Below, piece by piece: positions 19,434 to 29,632 of a DNA stretch of 64,000 bases (the first letter of the stretch is position 1; each line of letters starts with the position of its first letter). This DNA is from Vulcanisaeta distributa JCM 11217 (lineage in GTDB: Archaea > Thermoproteota > Thermoprotei > Thermoproteales > Thermocladiaceae). Below the pieces are notes generated by a model that did no database searches, was not told where the DNA came from, and saw nothing but the letters and a program-made list of their open reading frames with translations. Made by a program: the position numbers and the translations under genes. The DNA is taken from the NCBI RefSeq assembly GCF_001316005.1, contig NZ_BBBJ01000008.1:62001-126000 (forward strand), written 5' to 3'.

Positions 19434-19556
19434 TAGACCTATTACTACTTATGTCCTTATAACTATTTCTCTATAAGTCACAATACCATAACTACTGGGT
19501 AAACCCATTTAACCCTCAGTAACTCATATAAGTTCGAAATCAATAACTAATTCAAT

Positions 19557-20384
19557 ATGGCGTGGAACACGAGGTACACCCTCGCACTCCTAATAGCAAT
19601 CATCGCATTACTAGTAATATCAATAGCCATTTACCTAAACCCCATAATGACAAATACAGGTAACATCCTGGCCCAGGAAAGCGCAATACAACAGCAGTAC
19701 CTTGGGCCGATAAATGCAACCGCATCATCAATACTTAATTACACGAGAAGCCTCTACCACAACATAGTTAATTACTTAAGCGCAATAACCACATACCTAG
19801 AAAATATTTACTACTATCAACGCGTCAATACAACGAGCATAATAAACGCAGTAAATGGAAGCAGTGCCAGGGTAATTAATAAGTTGGTTATGGTTAACTC
19901 ATCGATAATAAACTCAATAAGTGCCGCGGAGAATAATATAGAGAGTAACGTAACATCAACAATAAATAATGCGGAGAACACTGTATACAATGCCGTAATT
20001 AACGTGAGCAATTACGTGGCTAATAACAATACAGAGATAATAAGATTACTCAATAAATTAATGAAGCATGCGGTCATGTACTATCAATTATATGGTGCAC
20101 CCTATGCATATATACAGCAGTCATATACCCTGTTCACATTCAGTAACCTAACACTCGTTGATGTGCTGCTCATTAATGTGAGCGTGCCCTCGGGCGGCAA
20201 CGTAACTGTTTACTGCTACACGGTACCTGGCACATCAATAAGCATCCCGGTTTACTCAACTTATACGACGACCACAGAGACCATAACCATAAACATCAGT
20301 AACTACCCATGCTGGCAGGTCGTTATTCAGGCACCAGGCTCAACACTTAACTGGTACTCCGGCGTGCTTCTTTACCAGGGATGA
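19557..20384 (+). CDS. membrane-anchored extracellular protein with coiled-coil-like stalk
   Basis: 275 residues, unrecognised. One N-terminal helix (TLALLIAIIALLVISIAIYL) anchors an outside part rich in Asn, Ser and Thr with many N-x-S/T sequons. Residues about 60-160 show a heptad-like pattern (SIINSISAAENNIESNVTST) consistent with a parallel stalk, and the last 100 residues look like a beta domain containing two cysteines (VTVYCYTVPG and NYPCWQVVIQ). It has no G run above three and no frame break. It ends one base before the convergent membrane-protein gene. Confidence 0.55.
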   Translation: MAWNTRYTLALLIAIIALLVISIAIYLNPIMTNTGNILAQESAIQQQYLGPINATASSILNYTRSLYHNIVNYLSAITTYLENIYYYQRVNTTSIINAVNGSSARVINKLVMVNSSIINSISAAENNIESNVTSTINNAENTVYNAVINVSNYVANNNTEIIRLLNKLMKHAVMYYQLYGAPYAYIQQSYTLFTFSNLTLVDVLLINVSVPSGGNVTVYCYTVPGTSISIPVYSTYTTTTETITINISNYPCWQVVIQAPGSTLNWYSGVLLYQG

Positions 20385-21161
20385 TCATGCCAATGCGTAG
20401 AGAAGGATTAAGATGAGACCTGCTAAGACCAGCGATTCGATTAGTAATTCAACGCCTATTCTCCTAACCCTACGCCTTAAATCATTCATAGGCAGTTTAT
20501 CCTCCCTAACCGCAATGAGCGCCCTAATCGTTGGTTCAATAAGCACTATTAAAGGCAGTAATCCACCCACGATATATATGCCGTAGGCCAGGGCCGGCAG
20601 GCCCATGAACCAGAGGAGTGATGAGTAGTGAGGTTTAATACCCTGCCTAAAGGGTAGTTTGCCCTCCACGTATAGGGCGGAGAATGCGTGGTAAATAATC
20701 CATGTTAATGACGCCATTATTACCTTAAAGACTAAATTACCGCCCATGAGCACGTACCAAGCTAAGTACGTTGATGCTATTAACGCGGTTCCAGAAACAT
20801 TAGCCAACACTGACCTGCCCCTACCACGTACAATCTCAACTATGAACAACGCTAGTGGTACCAGGGGGGGTATTACTAACCAAATGCCTAGGTACGGAAT
20901 GAGTGCCAGGTATGGTGCCGTGTTTATTAGGAATAGTGAGTAATCACGTAAGCCCCTCCTCGAAATCAAGCCAAGGTGCGCCTTCACCAGGCTTACAATA
21001 TTTAGTGCTGCAAGGGCTGTGGTTAGTACCAACCTGGCAACATTAATACTGTGGCTATTAATCATTACTAGTGTTATTAGGGAGAATGCGTAATTCGTAA
21101 TTAATAGCGATAATGCGCCGGTGTCTGTATGAACCCTCCTACTAACTAACTTACTACTCAT
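20385..21161 (-). CDS. polytopic membrane protein, YwiC-like in layout
   Basis: About 258 residues with seven or eight hydrophobic helices (ALSLLITNYAFSLITLVMIN, LFLINTAPYLALIPYLGIWL, VELLIESLVLAGLILILLYA). A loop with AFSALYVEGKLPFRQG and a charged loop REDKLPMNDLRRRVRRIGVE separate the helices. The pattern recalls the YwiC-like family, a weak assignment. No cofactor motif is evident. A G7 run near 20865 gives IPPL and may represent one proline too many. Confidence 0.45.
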   Translation of the reverse strand: MSSKLVSRRVHTDTGALSLLITNYAFSLITLVMINSHSINVARLVLTTALAALNIVSLVKAHLGLISRRGLRDYSLFLINTAPYLALIPYLGIWLVIPPLVPLALFIVEIVRGRGRSVLANVSGTALIASTYLAWYVLMGGNLVFKVIMASLTWIIYHAFSALYVEGKLPFRQGIKPHYSSLLWFMGLPALAYGIYIVGGLLPLIVLIEPTIRALIAVREDKLPMNDLRRRVRRIGVELLIESLVLAGLILILLYALA

Positions 21162-21325
21162 CACCACCTAAATGAGACAGTGGGAATAAGTGCTTCATTC
21201 GTTACAAGCCTCGAGGAGTCTGCCCTGGTCTGTATCGAGGATTAATGTTAATACGCCCATGGCATGTTTTTGAATAATTGTGGGGGGAAACCTTTATTTA
21301 TCTGGAGTTGAATTATTGAAATAGA

Positions 21326-21601
21326 ATGATTAGAGAGACATTGGTAATAAGGAAAACACTGTGGTTAGCCCTAAGGAGACAGCTAACTGGTGATTATGGA
21401 AACCTGGACTTTGAGTGTGAGGTCCTGCTACTTAACGATCCCAAGATGCATATTGTGGCTTGCGCCGACGGAGATGTTGTTAATGTTACAATAACCTATA
21501 ACCCACTGGACATAGCCCTGGACATTAGGAAGACTCGTGAGAGGGGTAGGCGTGAACGTCCATTACGAAGTAAAAAAGCTATAAATGTACCGCTGGCATA
21601 G
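21326..21601 (+). CDS. small protein of unknown function
   Basis: 91 residues: a basic start (MIRETLVIRKTLWLALRRQL), an acidic centre (NLDFECEVLLLNDPKMHIVA), CADGDVVNVTITYNPLDIAL, and a very basic tail (RKTRERGRRERPLRSKKA). No family is recognised. TTTATTTA about 30 nt upstream of the ATG fits a promoter and supports a real gene. It stands alone between two minus-strand genes. Confidence 0.45.
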   Translation: MIRETLVIRKTLWLALRRQLTGDYGNLDFECEVLLLNDPKMHIVACADGDVVNVTITYNPLDIALDIRKTRERGRRERPLRSKKAINVPLA

Positions 21602-21724
21602 GTTAGTAATTCCAATGGCTGTGGAATGATGGTGATGATCATGGTGGACTCTGACGGTAATTGATGATCTTCCAGGCTACTGATACTAATCTCATGATTA
21701 ATAGCGATTTTAACCAGGAATGCC

Positions 21725-23352
21725 CTAACTAATGAGCTTTAGGGCTTGTGGATGAATTGATGAATTGACAATCTCATCAACATTCACCAACCTCCTAAAC
21801 ACCTTAGGTATATTCTCCAAAACATCGATGGGCGTTATGTGGTAGCCAAGCTCCTTAGCTGCTAAGTCACCCGCAAGCCCTGTTATGAAGGCACCAATCG
21901 CAGCCGCCTCAAGTGGGTCTTGGACCTTAACCATCAACGCCGAGACAACGCCGGTGAGCACATCCCCCCCGTACCCCCCCCAACAGTCATTCCTGGATTA
22001 CCCGTGAAGTTAAGCTTATACCTCTCACCATCAGTTATTATATCAACATTGCCCTTAAGCAGCACAACACCGCCCCTCAGCGATGATTTAACCACGTCAC
22101 GTACCATCAAGGCCCTCGACCAGGTGTTAACCTCCTTAGTAACATCCACACCTGTCAACCACTTAAATTCACCAGCGTGCGGCGTTACAATCACATTCTT
22201 CGTTATTAAGTCCTGCCTTTTCAATTCACCAATTGCCTTAATGGCGTCGGCATCAATGACCACCCTCTTACCAACATCAACAGCCCTAGAGACCAATTCA
22301 ACTACTGCTTCATAGTCTCCTCCCTAAGCCCAAGCCCAGGCCCGATGGCTATTACGTGGGACTTACCAACCTGCTCCATTATTTGATCCACATGATTAAG
22401 CATTAGGTAATCACCGTCTAGGGGTATAGCTATTATGCTTGGGTCGTGAGCCCTTATGTCCCTGGCCACATCCCTGGGAGCCATAACCACTGATAGGTCG
22501 ACCCCCCCAGTCCTAAGCGCCGCCTTAGCCGCCAAGTAAATGGCGCCGGTGAACTCCCTGGAACCACCAATGAATAGTACACGCCCATTATCACCCTTCT
22601 TCGAGTCAGGCCTTCTGGCATAGCCCATGTAGTATAGGTCGCCAGGCCCAACGACATGCTCCACCTCCTCGGGGGGGATGCCGATATCCGCAACCACCAG
22701 GTCACCAACGTACTGGGAAACACCCTCCTTAACCAGGCCAACCTTTGGTCTATGCATCGTCACTGTGACATGCGCCTTAACCGCGATGTCCCTAACCTCC
22801 CCCAGTATCTGGATCCAACCCGCTGGGTATGTCAACAGCCACCTTATACGCTGACGACTTATTGATCAACTCAATAGCCGTTGCCTGAGGTTCCCTGAGA
22901 ATACCCCTAATCCCAGTTCCTATGATTGCGTCGATTATAACCTCAGCCCATGGGTGAAAGACCTCCTGGTGAGCGAGTAGGTCGTAGGGTGTTGGAGCCT
23001 CTATTATATCGACATTCAACCCCCCCCTAAGAATGCCCAGGTTATCCACAACCAATTCCTCCCTGGCATCGCTAATGCGTCCCAGTAGAACGACCTTAAC
23101 ATCCCTACCCCCCCATGAATGTAGGTATCTGGCAGCCACGATACCATCACCGCCATTATCACCAAGCCCAGCAACAACGAGTATCCTCCTCGCATTTGGG
23201 TACCTCTCAATGACTACCGTTGCCACGGACCTACCTGCATTCTCCATGAGTATGTGCCTATCAATACCCACGTAGGCGGCGTTCCTATCGATGACACGCA
23301 TCTCAAGCGTCGTTATCGCACCTGAGGACCAATCCCTAAAGTCAATGGGCAT
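21725..23352 (-). CDS. nnr: bifunctional NAD(P)H-hydrate epimerase / ADP-dependent dehydratase, frame broken at about three sites
   Basis: Repairs hydrated NAD(P)H. The N-terminal YjeF domain shows ILMENAGRSVATVVIE, VVAGLGDNGGDGIVAARYL, IIDAIIGTGIRG and AVDIPSGLDPDTG. The C-terminal carbohydrate-kinase-like dehydratase shows VLFIGGSREFTGAIYLAAKA, AIGPGLGLREET, RVVIDADAIKAIG, VTPHAGEFKWLTG and, after correction, NPGMTVGGTGDVLTGVV. The last motif is split because the plus-strand runs 21964-21970 (C7) and 21974-21981 (C8) should both be five; other breaks lie near 22800 and 22300. About 535 residues. It shares a palindromic TATA box with the divergent hsp20 gene. Confidence 0.9.
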
Positions 23353-23375
23353 ACTCGGGAATGACGTATTATGCC

Positions 23376-23381
23376 TTTAAA
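23376..23381. promoter_or_regulatory. palindromic TTTAAA serving two divergent genes
   Basis: TTTAAA is its own reverse complement and lies midway between the nnr ATG (23352) and the hsp20 ATG (23404), about 26 nt from each. One TATA box at leaderless spacing for both directions is the simplest reading. The second gene's internal ATG at 23404 is chosen on this basis. Confidence 0.5.
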
Positions 23382-23403
23382 AAACGCTTTTATGCAAGAT
23401 TTA

Positions 23404-23736
23404 ATGAGCAACATGGACATAGTGATTAGGGTTGGCTTTAGTAATTGGGAACCGCCTAAGTACGAGGGATACAGGGAACCTAAGCACGTAATAAGGATTG
23501 AGGGTGATCATGTGGTTGCTGAGGTTGAGGTTCCAGGCGTCGGTAAGGAGGGTATAACAGTGAAGCTCCTTAACGATGATAAGCTCTTCATTAGGGCTGA
23601 GGGCAATGAGAGGAAGTATCTACTCATTAAGGAATTACCTGCACCAGTCACTGTAGATGGTTCGCATGCCGAGTACAGGAATGGACTATTAATAATTAGG
23701 TTGCCAATTAAGGGCGTGAGTATTGGTGTTGCGTGA
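23404..23736 (+). CDS. Hsp20-like small heat-shock protein (alpha-crystallin/CS fold)
   Basis: About 110 residues: NWEPPKYEGYREPKHVIRIE, then the beta-sandwich core DHVVAEVEVPGVGKEGITVK, LLNDDKLFIRAEGNERKYLL and the final strands AEYRNGLLIIRLPI, where the family's GxLxI-like strand appears as GLLIIRLP. It would hold unfolding proteins as an ATP-independent chaperone in the cytoplasm. ATG 23404 suits the TATA box; an upstream ATG at 23371 overlaps that box and is rejected. Its TGA overlaps the start of the HAD gene. Confidence 0.72.
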   Translation: MSNMDIVIRVGFSNWEPPKYEGYREPKHVIRIEGDHVVAEVEVPGVGKEGITVKLLNDDKLFIRAEGNERKYLLIKELPAPVTVDGSHAEYRNGLLIIRLPIKGVSIGVA

Positions 23737-24362
23737 TGATTAGGGCGGCCATCCTCGATGTTGATGGAGTCCTCACGTACTTCAGGTCAGCATGGCAGCA
23801 CCTGCACAGGGTTCTTGGTACAGATGATTGGGCTTCGATAAATAGGGAGGCGTATAAGGCGGGTCTCATTAATTATAGGGATTGGGCACTCGTAGATGCC
23901 CTTCTCTGGATGGACGTGCCCAGGACCTGGATTGAGGTCCCCCCCGTAACCCTGAGGAGAGGCGCCCTAGAACTGCTGAAGTTCCTTAGGGATAATGACG
24001 TGTTGGTGATTGCGGTTAGCGGCGGCCTGAACTACACGGGCATCCCCCCCATTAGGGATTACGTGAATTACTTCGTGAGTAATGAATTAATATTCGATGA
24101 GGATGGCTCATTAATCTCGGTTAAGGTGAATGTTGAGAATAAGGATATTGTTCACGAGTTAATTAATGAGTTGGGACTTGATTGGGATTACGTCATGGCC
24201 GTTGGCGATAGTGACATGGATTTGCCGATGCTTAGGAGGGCTAGGTACTCCATAGCCTATAACCCTGTTAGTGAGGAGGTTGCTAATGTCGCGAGGATTG
24301 TCGTTAATTCCGACACGCTATACCCAATAATTGATATTGCAAGGGCTATACTAACCGGGTAA
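23736..24362 (+). CDS. HAD-superfamily phosphatase
   Basis: About 208 residues. Motif I is ILDVDGVLTY (nucleophile and acid/base Asp), motif II is VIAVSGG, motif III is a lysine in VENKDIVHEL, and motif IV is VMAVGDSDMDLPML; AYNPVSEEVANVA follows. The helical cap between motifs I and II resembles that of phosphoserine-phosphatase-like members, but the substrate is not readable. TGATG overlap with hsp20 suggests coupling. PPV and GIPPI lie over C7 runs and probably hold an extra proline each. The frame is intact throughout. Confidence 0.78.
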   Translation: MIRAAILDVDGVLTYFRSAWQHLHRVLGTDDWASINREAYKAGLINYRDWALVDALLWMDVPRTWIEVPPVTLRRGALELLKFLRDNDVLVIAVSGGLNYTGIPPIRDYVNYFVSNELIFDEDGSLISVKVNVENKDIVHELINELGLDWDYVMAVGDSDMDLPMLRRARYSIAYNPVSEEVANVARIVVNSDTLYPIIDIARAILTG

Positions 24363-24373
24363 TGGATTGATGC

Positions 24374-24396
24374 GTATACGTAAAGTAAACGTATAC
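24374..24396. promoter_or_regulatory. paired GTATAC palindromes upstream of enolase
   Basis: Two GTATAC hexamers (24374-24379, 24391-24396) lie about 50-75 nt before the enolase ATG. The same hexamer occurs twice in the gar1 promoter with different spacing. They could bind a dimeric regulator; this is inference only. Confidence 0.25.
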
Positions 24397-24446
24397 TTAC
24401 CGCTAATAACACATTAATACTGGAATTCTTCACCTTACTAGGGTTT

Positions 24447-25720
24447 ATGCCAGACACGACCATAGAGGATTTGGGTATCAGGAAAATCTTTAACTCAAGG
24501 GGGGGTGAGGAGACGGTCGAGGTTGAGGTATACCTGACAGATGGTTATGGAAGGGCAGCAGCACCAGCCGGCGCATCAAGGGGTTCTCACGAGGTCGTTT
24601 ACTTCCCCCCCAATAACGACGTCGACCTAGCAATTAGTACCTTTGAGAAGAGCGTGGCACCTGACTTAATGGGTTTGGATGCGTCAATACAGGGCGAGGT
24701 TGATACAAGGCTTGAGGAGATTGATGGTACGGAGAACTTCTCGAGGATAGGCGGTGCGGTTGCCATAGCAACGTCAATGGCATCCGCTAGGGCAGCGGCG
24801 AATGCCTGGAGATACCGCTTTATCAGCACCTTGGCGGTGCTAATATCAGGGACTTGCCATACCCACTCGGTAATGTAATTGGCGGTGGTAAGCATAGCCG
24901 TGGGCTTGGCCCTGATATTCAGGAATTCCTGGTGCTACCGTATGGCGCACAGGACATTTACTCCGCCCTTAGGGCTAACATTGAGGTTCATAGGGCGGTC
25001 TTTAAGGAATTAGTTAAGGTGGATCCGACGTTCACTGGTGGTCGTAATGATGAGGGTGCCTGGTCAGCCAAGGTATCCACTAACGCGGCATTGGATATCC
25101 TGAGCAGGGCTGTTAAGGAGGTTAGTTCTAAGATGGGTTTTGAAATAGGGATTGGCGTTGATATGGCGGCATCAACGCTATGGAATGGTGAGAAGTACGT
25201 ATACACCAATGAGGGTGTCTCAAGAACGCCAAAGGAACAGCTCGAGTTTGTTAAGGGGGGGTTGATTGAGAAGTACGGGCTTATTTACGTTGAGGATCCA
25301 TTCCATGAGGAGGACTTCCAATCCTTCGCAGAGCTTACGGACTCTGTTGGTGATAAGTGCCTAATCGTTGGTGATGACCTATTCACGACGAATCCATCCA
25401 GGTTATCCAGGGGTATTAAGGAGGGTGCTGCAAACGCCATAATAATTAAACCCGACCAAATAGGCACCCTATCAAGGGCTTGGGAAGCCGTTAGGTTGGC
25501 GGTGTCTAACGGTTACGTGCCGGTGGTGTCCCATAGATCTGGCGATACCGAGTATGAGACCCTGGCTCACATAGCCGTTGGCTTTGGAGCACCAATAATA
25601 AAGAGTGGGGTCCTTGGTGGTGAGAGGATGGCTAAGCTTAATGAGTTGATTAGGATTCAGGACTACATGGGTAAGGCTGCCAGGATGAATCAATCACTAA
25701 CGCAACGACTTAAGCATTGA
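24447..25720 (+). CDS. eno: enolase, frame broken near 24807
   Basis: Interconverts 2-phosphoglycerate and PEP. IRKIFNSRG-EETVEVEV is the N-terminal motif, GASRGSHEVV the substrate loop, VIGGGKHS the histidine loop, GVDMAAS the metal Asp, YVEDPFHEEDF the second metal ligand, VGDDLFTTN the third, and IIKPDQIGTL plus PVVSHRSGDTEY carry the catalytic Lys and His. The frame is lost between 24800 and 24860; adding one T at 24807 restores ALEIPLYQHLGGANIRDLP. SRGGEE and FPPN lie on 7-base runs and contain one residue too many. It is followed by rps2 and MEMO, a common archaeal order. Confidence 0.95.
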
Positions 25721-25784
25721 TGTTTAGTTATTAAATTCCTCATAGTGAAATACTTATTAATTAGATTCTTTACCGTAGTCCACA

Positions 25785-26467
25785 ATGGGTGAGGAACGTA
25801 AGGAGACCCGCGAGGAAGGGCTTGCGCCGGTTCCACCGCAGGAGGAGTTGCTAATTGCCATTGAGCGCTACCTAGCGGCTGGCGTTAGGCTTGGTACTAG
25901 GGTGTCCAACGCATATCTGCAGAGGAGGGGGGCTTCGTGTTTTCCGTTAGGCCTGATGGTCTTAGGATTCTCAACCTTAGGAAGATTGATGAGAGGATTA
26001 GGATTGCAGCCAAGATGATTGCGATGTACGATCCTGAGAAGGTAGTTGCCTACTCAGCCAAGCCCTATGGCTTTAAGCCAGTGGAGATGTTCTGCAAATT
26101 CGTTAGGTGTAGGGCGATAACGGGTAGGTTCATACCAGGGACATTCACAAACCCAAACCTCAACCACTACATAGAGGCTGACCTACTGATATCCACCGAC
26201 CCGAAGGCGGATGCGCAGGCAATTGAGGAGGCAGCCACAATGGGTATACCCGTCATCGCGCTCGTGGACACGGACACGCCGATATCCTACGTGGACTTGA
26301 TAATACCATGCAACAACAAGGGAAGGAGGAGCCTGGCACTGATATACTGGCTACTGGCTAGGCAGGTGCTTAGGGTTAGGGGGGGTGAGTTGAAGGAGAA
26401 TGAGGACCTACCCGTGCCACCTGAGGAATTCGAGGTTAAAGTATCACTTGAAGGAGCCACTCAATAA
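25785..26467 (+). CDS. rps2: small-subunit ribosomal protein uS2, frame broken at 25927-25932
   Basis: A component of the 30S head-body junction. LLIAIERYLAAGVRLGTRVS and NAYLQRR join FVFSVRPDGLRILNLRKIDE when the G6 run at 25927-25932 is read as four (RRGFVFSVRPDG). VVAYSAKPYGFKPVEMFCKF, RFIPGTFTNPN, PKADAQAIEEAATMGIPVIA and VDLIIPCNNKGRRSLALIYW follow. The corrected length is about 227. A short acidic N-terminal extension (EERKETREEG) precedes the fold, as in archaeal orthologues. Confidence 0.94.
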
Positions 26468-26534
26468 GGCATTGTTTAAGCCTAATCAACAAAAAGTAAA
26501 GCGTTTATTTTTCCCGGCCTAGACTAATCATTGT

Positions 26535-27402
26535 ATGGCCAAGGTACGTAAACCAGCGGTTGCAGGAGCATTCTATGAGGCTGATAGGGATAAATTAATC
26601 AAGCAGATTGAGTGGTCAATAAGCCATCCACTAGGCCCCCCCGGTCAACTGGTTAAGCAGCCCCGTGAGGGATTTAAGGCCGTACCCATAGTCATAGTCC
26701 CACACGCAGGCTATATATACTCGGGTCCTGTGGCCGCCATGTCCTTCGCTGAGATTTACAGGTTTCACAACCCAAGGACATTCATCCTAATTGGGCCTAA
26801 TCATTATGCATTGGCGCACCCGTAGCCATATACCCCCCCGAAGGTGCCTGGGAGACTCCGCTTGGTACTCTTGAGTTGATTCTGAGGTGGCTAAGGAACT
26901 AATGAGTAGGGTTAAGTACCTGGAACCCGATACGTATGCGTTTATCCAGGAGCACTCACTTGAGGTTCAACTACCCTTTATTCAGTACATGTTCGGTAAT
27001 AACGTGAAGATCGTGCCAATAATAATTTGGAGACAAACGAAGGAGGTCGCTAGAGACCTGGGCAATGCGATAGCCGAGGTTATATCGAGTCATGAACCAG
27101 GCTCTGTAGTCTACGTGGCTTCCAGTGACTGGAATCATTACGAACCCCCCCATGAAATAACCACTGAGAAGGATATGAAGGCTATCGACCCGGTCCTAAG
27201 GCTTGATGAGGATTCCTTCTTTGACGTTATTGAGCGTTATGACGTGTCGGCCTGCGGTTATGGCGCCATAGCCACTGCGATAGTCGCCGCCAAGAGGCTT
27301 GGTGTTAAGAACGTGGTATTACTAAGACACGCAACATCTGGTGATACTAGTGGATATACGCTGGAGACCGTGGGTTACGCATCAATAGCCTTCTACCTAT
27401 AA
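26535..27402 (+). CDS. MEMO1 family protein, frame broken in the middle (26814-26885)
   Basis: A protein of the class III extradiol-dioxygenase-like fold, found next to enolase and uS2 in many archaea; its cellular role is not established. [17 protein letters not shown] opens it, [20 protein letters not shown] and [15 protein letters not shown] follow, then [27 protein letters not shown] and [20 protein letters not shown]. The histidines of HAGY, NHY, EHSLE and NHYEP are those conserved in the family. Three changes are needed: a G added near 26813, the C7 at 26833-26839 cut to four, and a G added near 26877. Confidence 0.88.
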
Positions 27403-27472
27403 TGAAAAACTCTGTGCCTAATCAAAATACTTAATTAATTTATTTCTCTTAGGTATTAAATACCGAGTTAGT

Positions 27473-27757
27473 ATGAGTGCGGTTAGGATATTCTTCGAGA
27501 TACTGCTCGTGATAGTTGCCTTAGCCCTAGTATACTCAATAGTCGCGCCATTTAAAGCCGAATTGAAGGCATACATATTTAGTATTGGTAATAGGCAGGT
27601 CAGTGAGTTGCTGTATATAGGGGGGGGTTACATTATTTATAAGTTGGGTTACTTGTCATACACATTACTAAAGATTATAGCGGAATACTCCTACCAGGCA
27701 ATTCAATATTTACTAAGTAATTCAGGAATTAAATCAAGCCTGTCATTAAGTATTTAG
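27473..27757 (+). CDS. small membrane protein of unknown function
   Basis: 94 residues. An N-terminal helix (IFFEILLVIVALALVYSIVA) is followed by an amphipathic region rich in tyrosine (ELLYIGGGYIIYKLGYLSYT). No family is recognised. YIGGGY sits on an eight-G run, so YIGGY is likely the true sequence. Archaeal preprotein-like features (class III signal with positive n-region) are not evident. AATTTATTT about 33 nt upstream may be its promoter. Confidence 0.45.
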   Translation: MSAVRIFFEILLVIVALALVYSIVAPFKAELKAYIFSIGNRQVSELLYIGGGYIIYKLGYLSYTLLKIIAEYSYQAIQYLLSNSGIKSSLSLSI

Positions 27758-27767
27758 GAATTTGTGA

Positions 27768-28189
27768 TCAATTACCCCTTAAATGGAATATAGCAATAGT
27801 TCTGCCACTGATTACTCCAACAACATTACCAGAGACTGTTAGTAATGCGAAGTTCATTGATGCGCTGCATGATGCTGGTAATCCCTCGCTTGTGAGTGTT
27901 GGTGTTGATGTGTAGAGGCATATTTCATCACCAGTTGTAATTCCGAGTAATACCAATTACTCGCCACGCACTGCTGTGGTGTGGTTACCTGACCACTCCA
28001 GGAAACCCACACATACCTATAGGCATATTGGCTTGGGACAGTGAGGCCAGGAACCTGAGGCTGTAGATTTAACTCCTGCATGATTGAATTCCATGGAATA
28101 ATCATAGCATGAGTTGGTACTGCTGTTACAAGCATAATGAGCAATAGGCCTAGCAATCCAATGGACAGCAAAGGCAGTGAATGCCTCAT
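27768..28189 (-). CDS. small secreted protein with signal peptide, frame broken near 27945
   Basis: About 140 residues. A signal peptide (LLSIGLLGLLLIMLVTAVPT, then HAM) precedes an outside domain with QYAYRYVWVSWSGQVTTPQQ and CVASNWYYSELQL; the frame then shifts (GG for GGG fits) to GDEICLYTSTPTLTSEGLPA and a last beta part SMNFALLTVSGNVVGVISGR. Three cysteines in the mature part could form a disulphide. No family is recognised. It is transcribed in the same direction as the larger surface protein at 28304-29632 and may belong with it. Confidence 0.45.
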
Positions 28190-28303
28190 GTTAGTGAGGC
28201 TATTTTTAAAGAACAGGACTAATTAACATTAATGATTCAATGAGGGAAAAAGAACAAGAAAATTTAAGGATTACTTATGGGATTTTAATAATTAAGGCCT
28301 AAA

Positions 28304-29632
28304 TCAAGGAGTGAAGGTGCATGTCCCAGGCATTGGATTGTATACTACAATGTAATTCACATTCATGTTAGTGTAAGCCTGGATTGTAATTGGGTTTGGA
28401 ATACCAGTGAGTATGTAATACCCAGCCACATTCCTAAGTATTGATTGCCAGCAGTTGGGTGTTCCCTCATAACTGCCCCCCCTGGCAGTGTAATGCTTAT
28501 TACACCACCAAATGGTACATTATTAAAGACTAGGGTAGCATTATTCCCATTGATCATTACTTGACTTGGGGGTTGGTGTAATGCTCATTGCCTTGAGGGT
28601 CTCCTCAACCATTGCCTGAGTGAATGGGCTAGTGACATTGTATAATTCCCAACTCCAACCAGTGTATGGATTAGTCCAATTATAGAATGATAGTGTTACT
28701 ATAATCTTCTTTGGTGATTGAACCTCATTCATGAGGTTCTCGAATCCAAGGGTGTTGTTTGTGTATACTCTGAATATGAATGGGTTCTCCTTAAATGCAG
28801 TGAATATCCTAACCTCATAACCATTAATGTAATTAAGATCCTCTGGGAAGGCAAGCAACACTGTCCAACAGGCTGTCTGGGAAGTCCCACTAACCACACC
28901 ATACTGCACTAATGGGGTGTTCAATGGTGGGTTGAATGTAATGCCCTGCAGTGTGGAGGTCATGACACCACTGTAGAGTAGGCTACCATTGAAGAATATC
29001 TCAAGCCAGTAGGTATCATTGAATAATAACTCACTCTTGTTAAATGGTGAATTGAAATAAACCTCATTCCACACAGTGAGGTTATTGAAGTTCAATGGAG
29101 TCCACTTGAGGGGGGGTACAAATACGAATGTCCAATTACCAACGCAGTTTGGATTCACCTCAACCACATTCCAGCCAGTCCATGAGGCTGGGTTTGAGGG
29201 GGGGTTTGTGAATATTGGGTGGCCACTGACAATCAGTGGCTCGAATGTGACCCCACCTGGGAATTCAATTTGTGAAATACCAACAGTCTCATTAATGTTT
29301 GGCAGTATGAAGAATTGGACAATATACACTGCATTTGGGTTGAATGGGTATGTGAAGATTGAGTTTGGCAATTCACTGGCTGGTATAGTCCATACTTCAA
29401 TTATTGAGTCATTACCAGTTAGGAGCCCACCACCACTGTACTCAATAGTCCAATTACCACTCCTAACCATCAATGAGTGCAATGCCTCCTTTATCCACTC
29501 CAAAGTCCTAACCTGAGGCAGGTAGTAATACTCATAATAAACATAGTAAAAAACCAACCCAAGGACTATCACCACCCCCCCCAAGGGCAATGCCAAGCTT
29601 CTTCCTCCAACTCATATTAAACACCCCCCCAT
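28304..29632 (-). CDS. membrane-anchored extracellular protein, frame broken at about four sites
   Basis: About 435 residues, unrecognised. A basic start (MSWRKKLGIAL) leads into one helix ending FYYVYYEYYYLP, then a large outside domain rich in Asn, Trp and aromatic residues with many sequons (VGNWTFVF, FNDTYWLEIF, NPYTGWSWELYN). The C-terminus, in a shifted frame, reads SYEGTPNCWQSILRNVAGYY, then PITIQAYTNMNVNYIVVYNP and a stop at 28304. Shifts lie at 29577-29582 (C8), 28570-28574 (C5, four fit) and 28486-28492 (C7, five fit). ATG 29632 needs the run at 29624-29630 to be five and suits ATTTAAAAT about 25 nt upstream. Confidence 0.5.

Noticed and set aside
19817-20011. A hydrophobic minus-strand open frame inside the anchored coiled-coil protein
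   Set aside because: It mirrors the Asn/Ile/Ser-rich stalk codons of the plus-strand gene and has no promoter.
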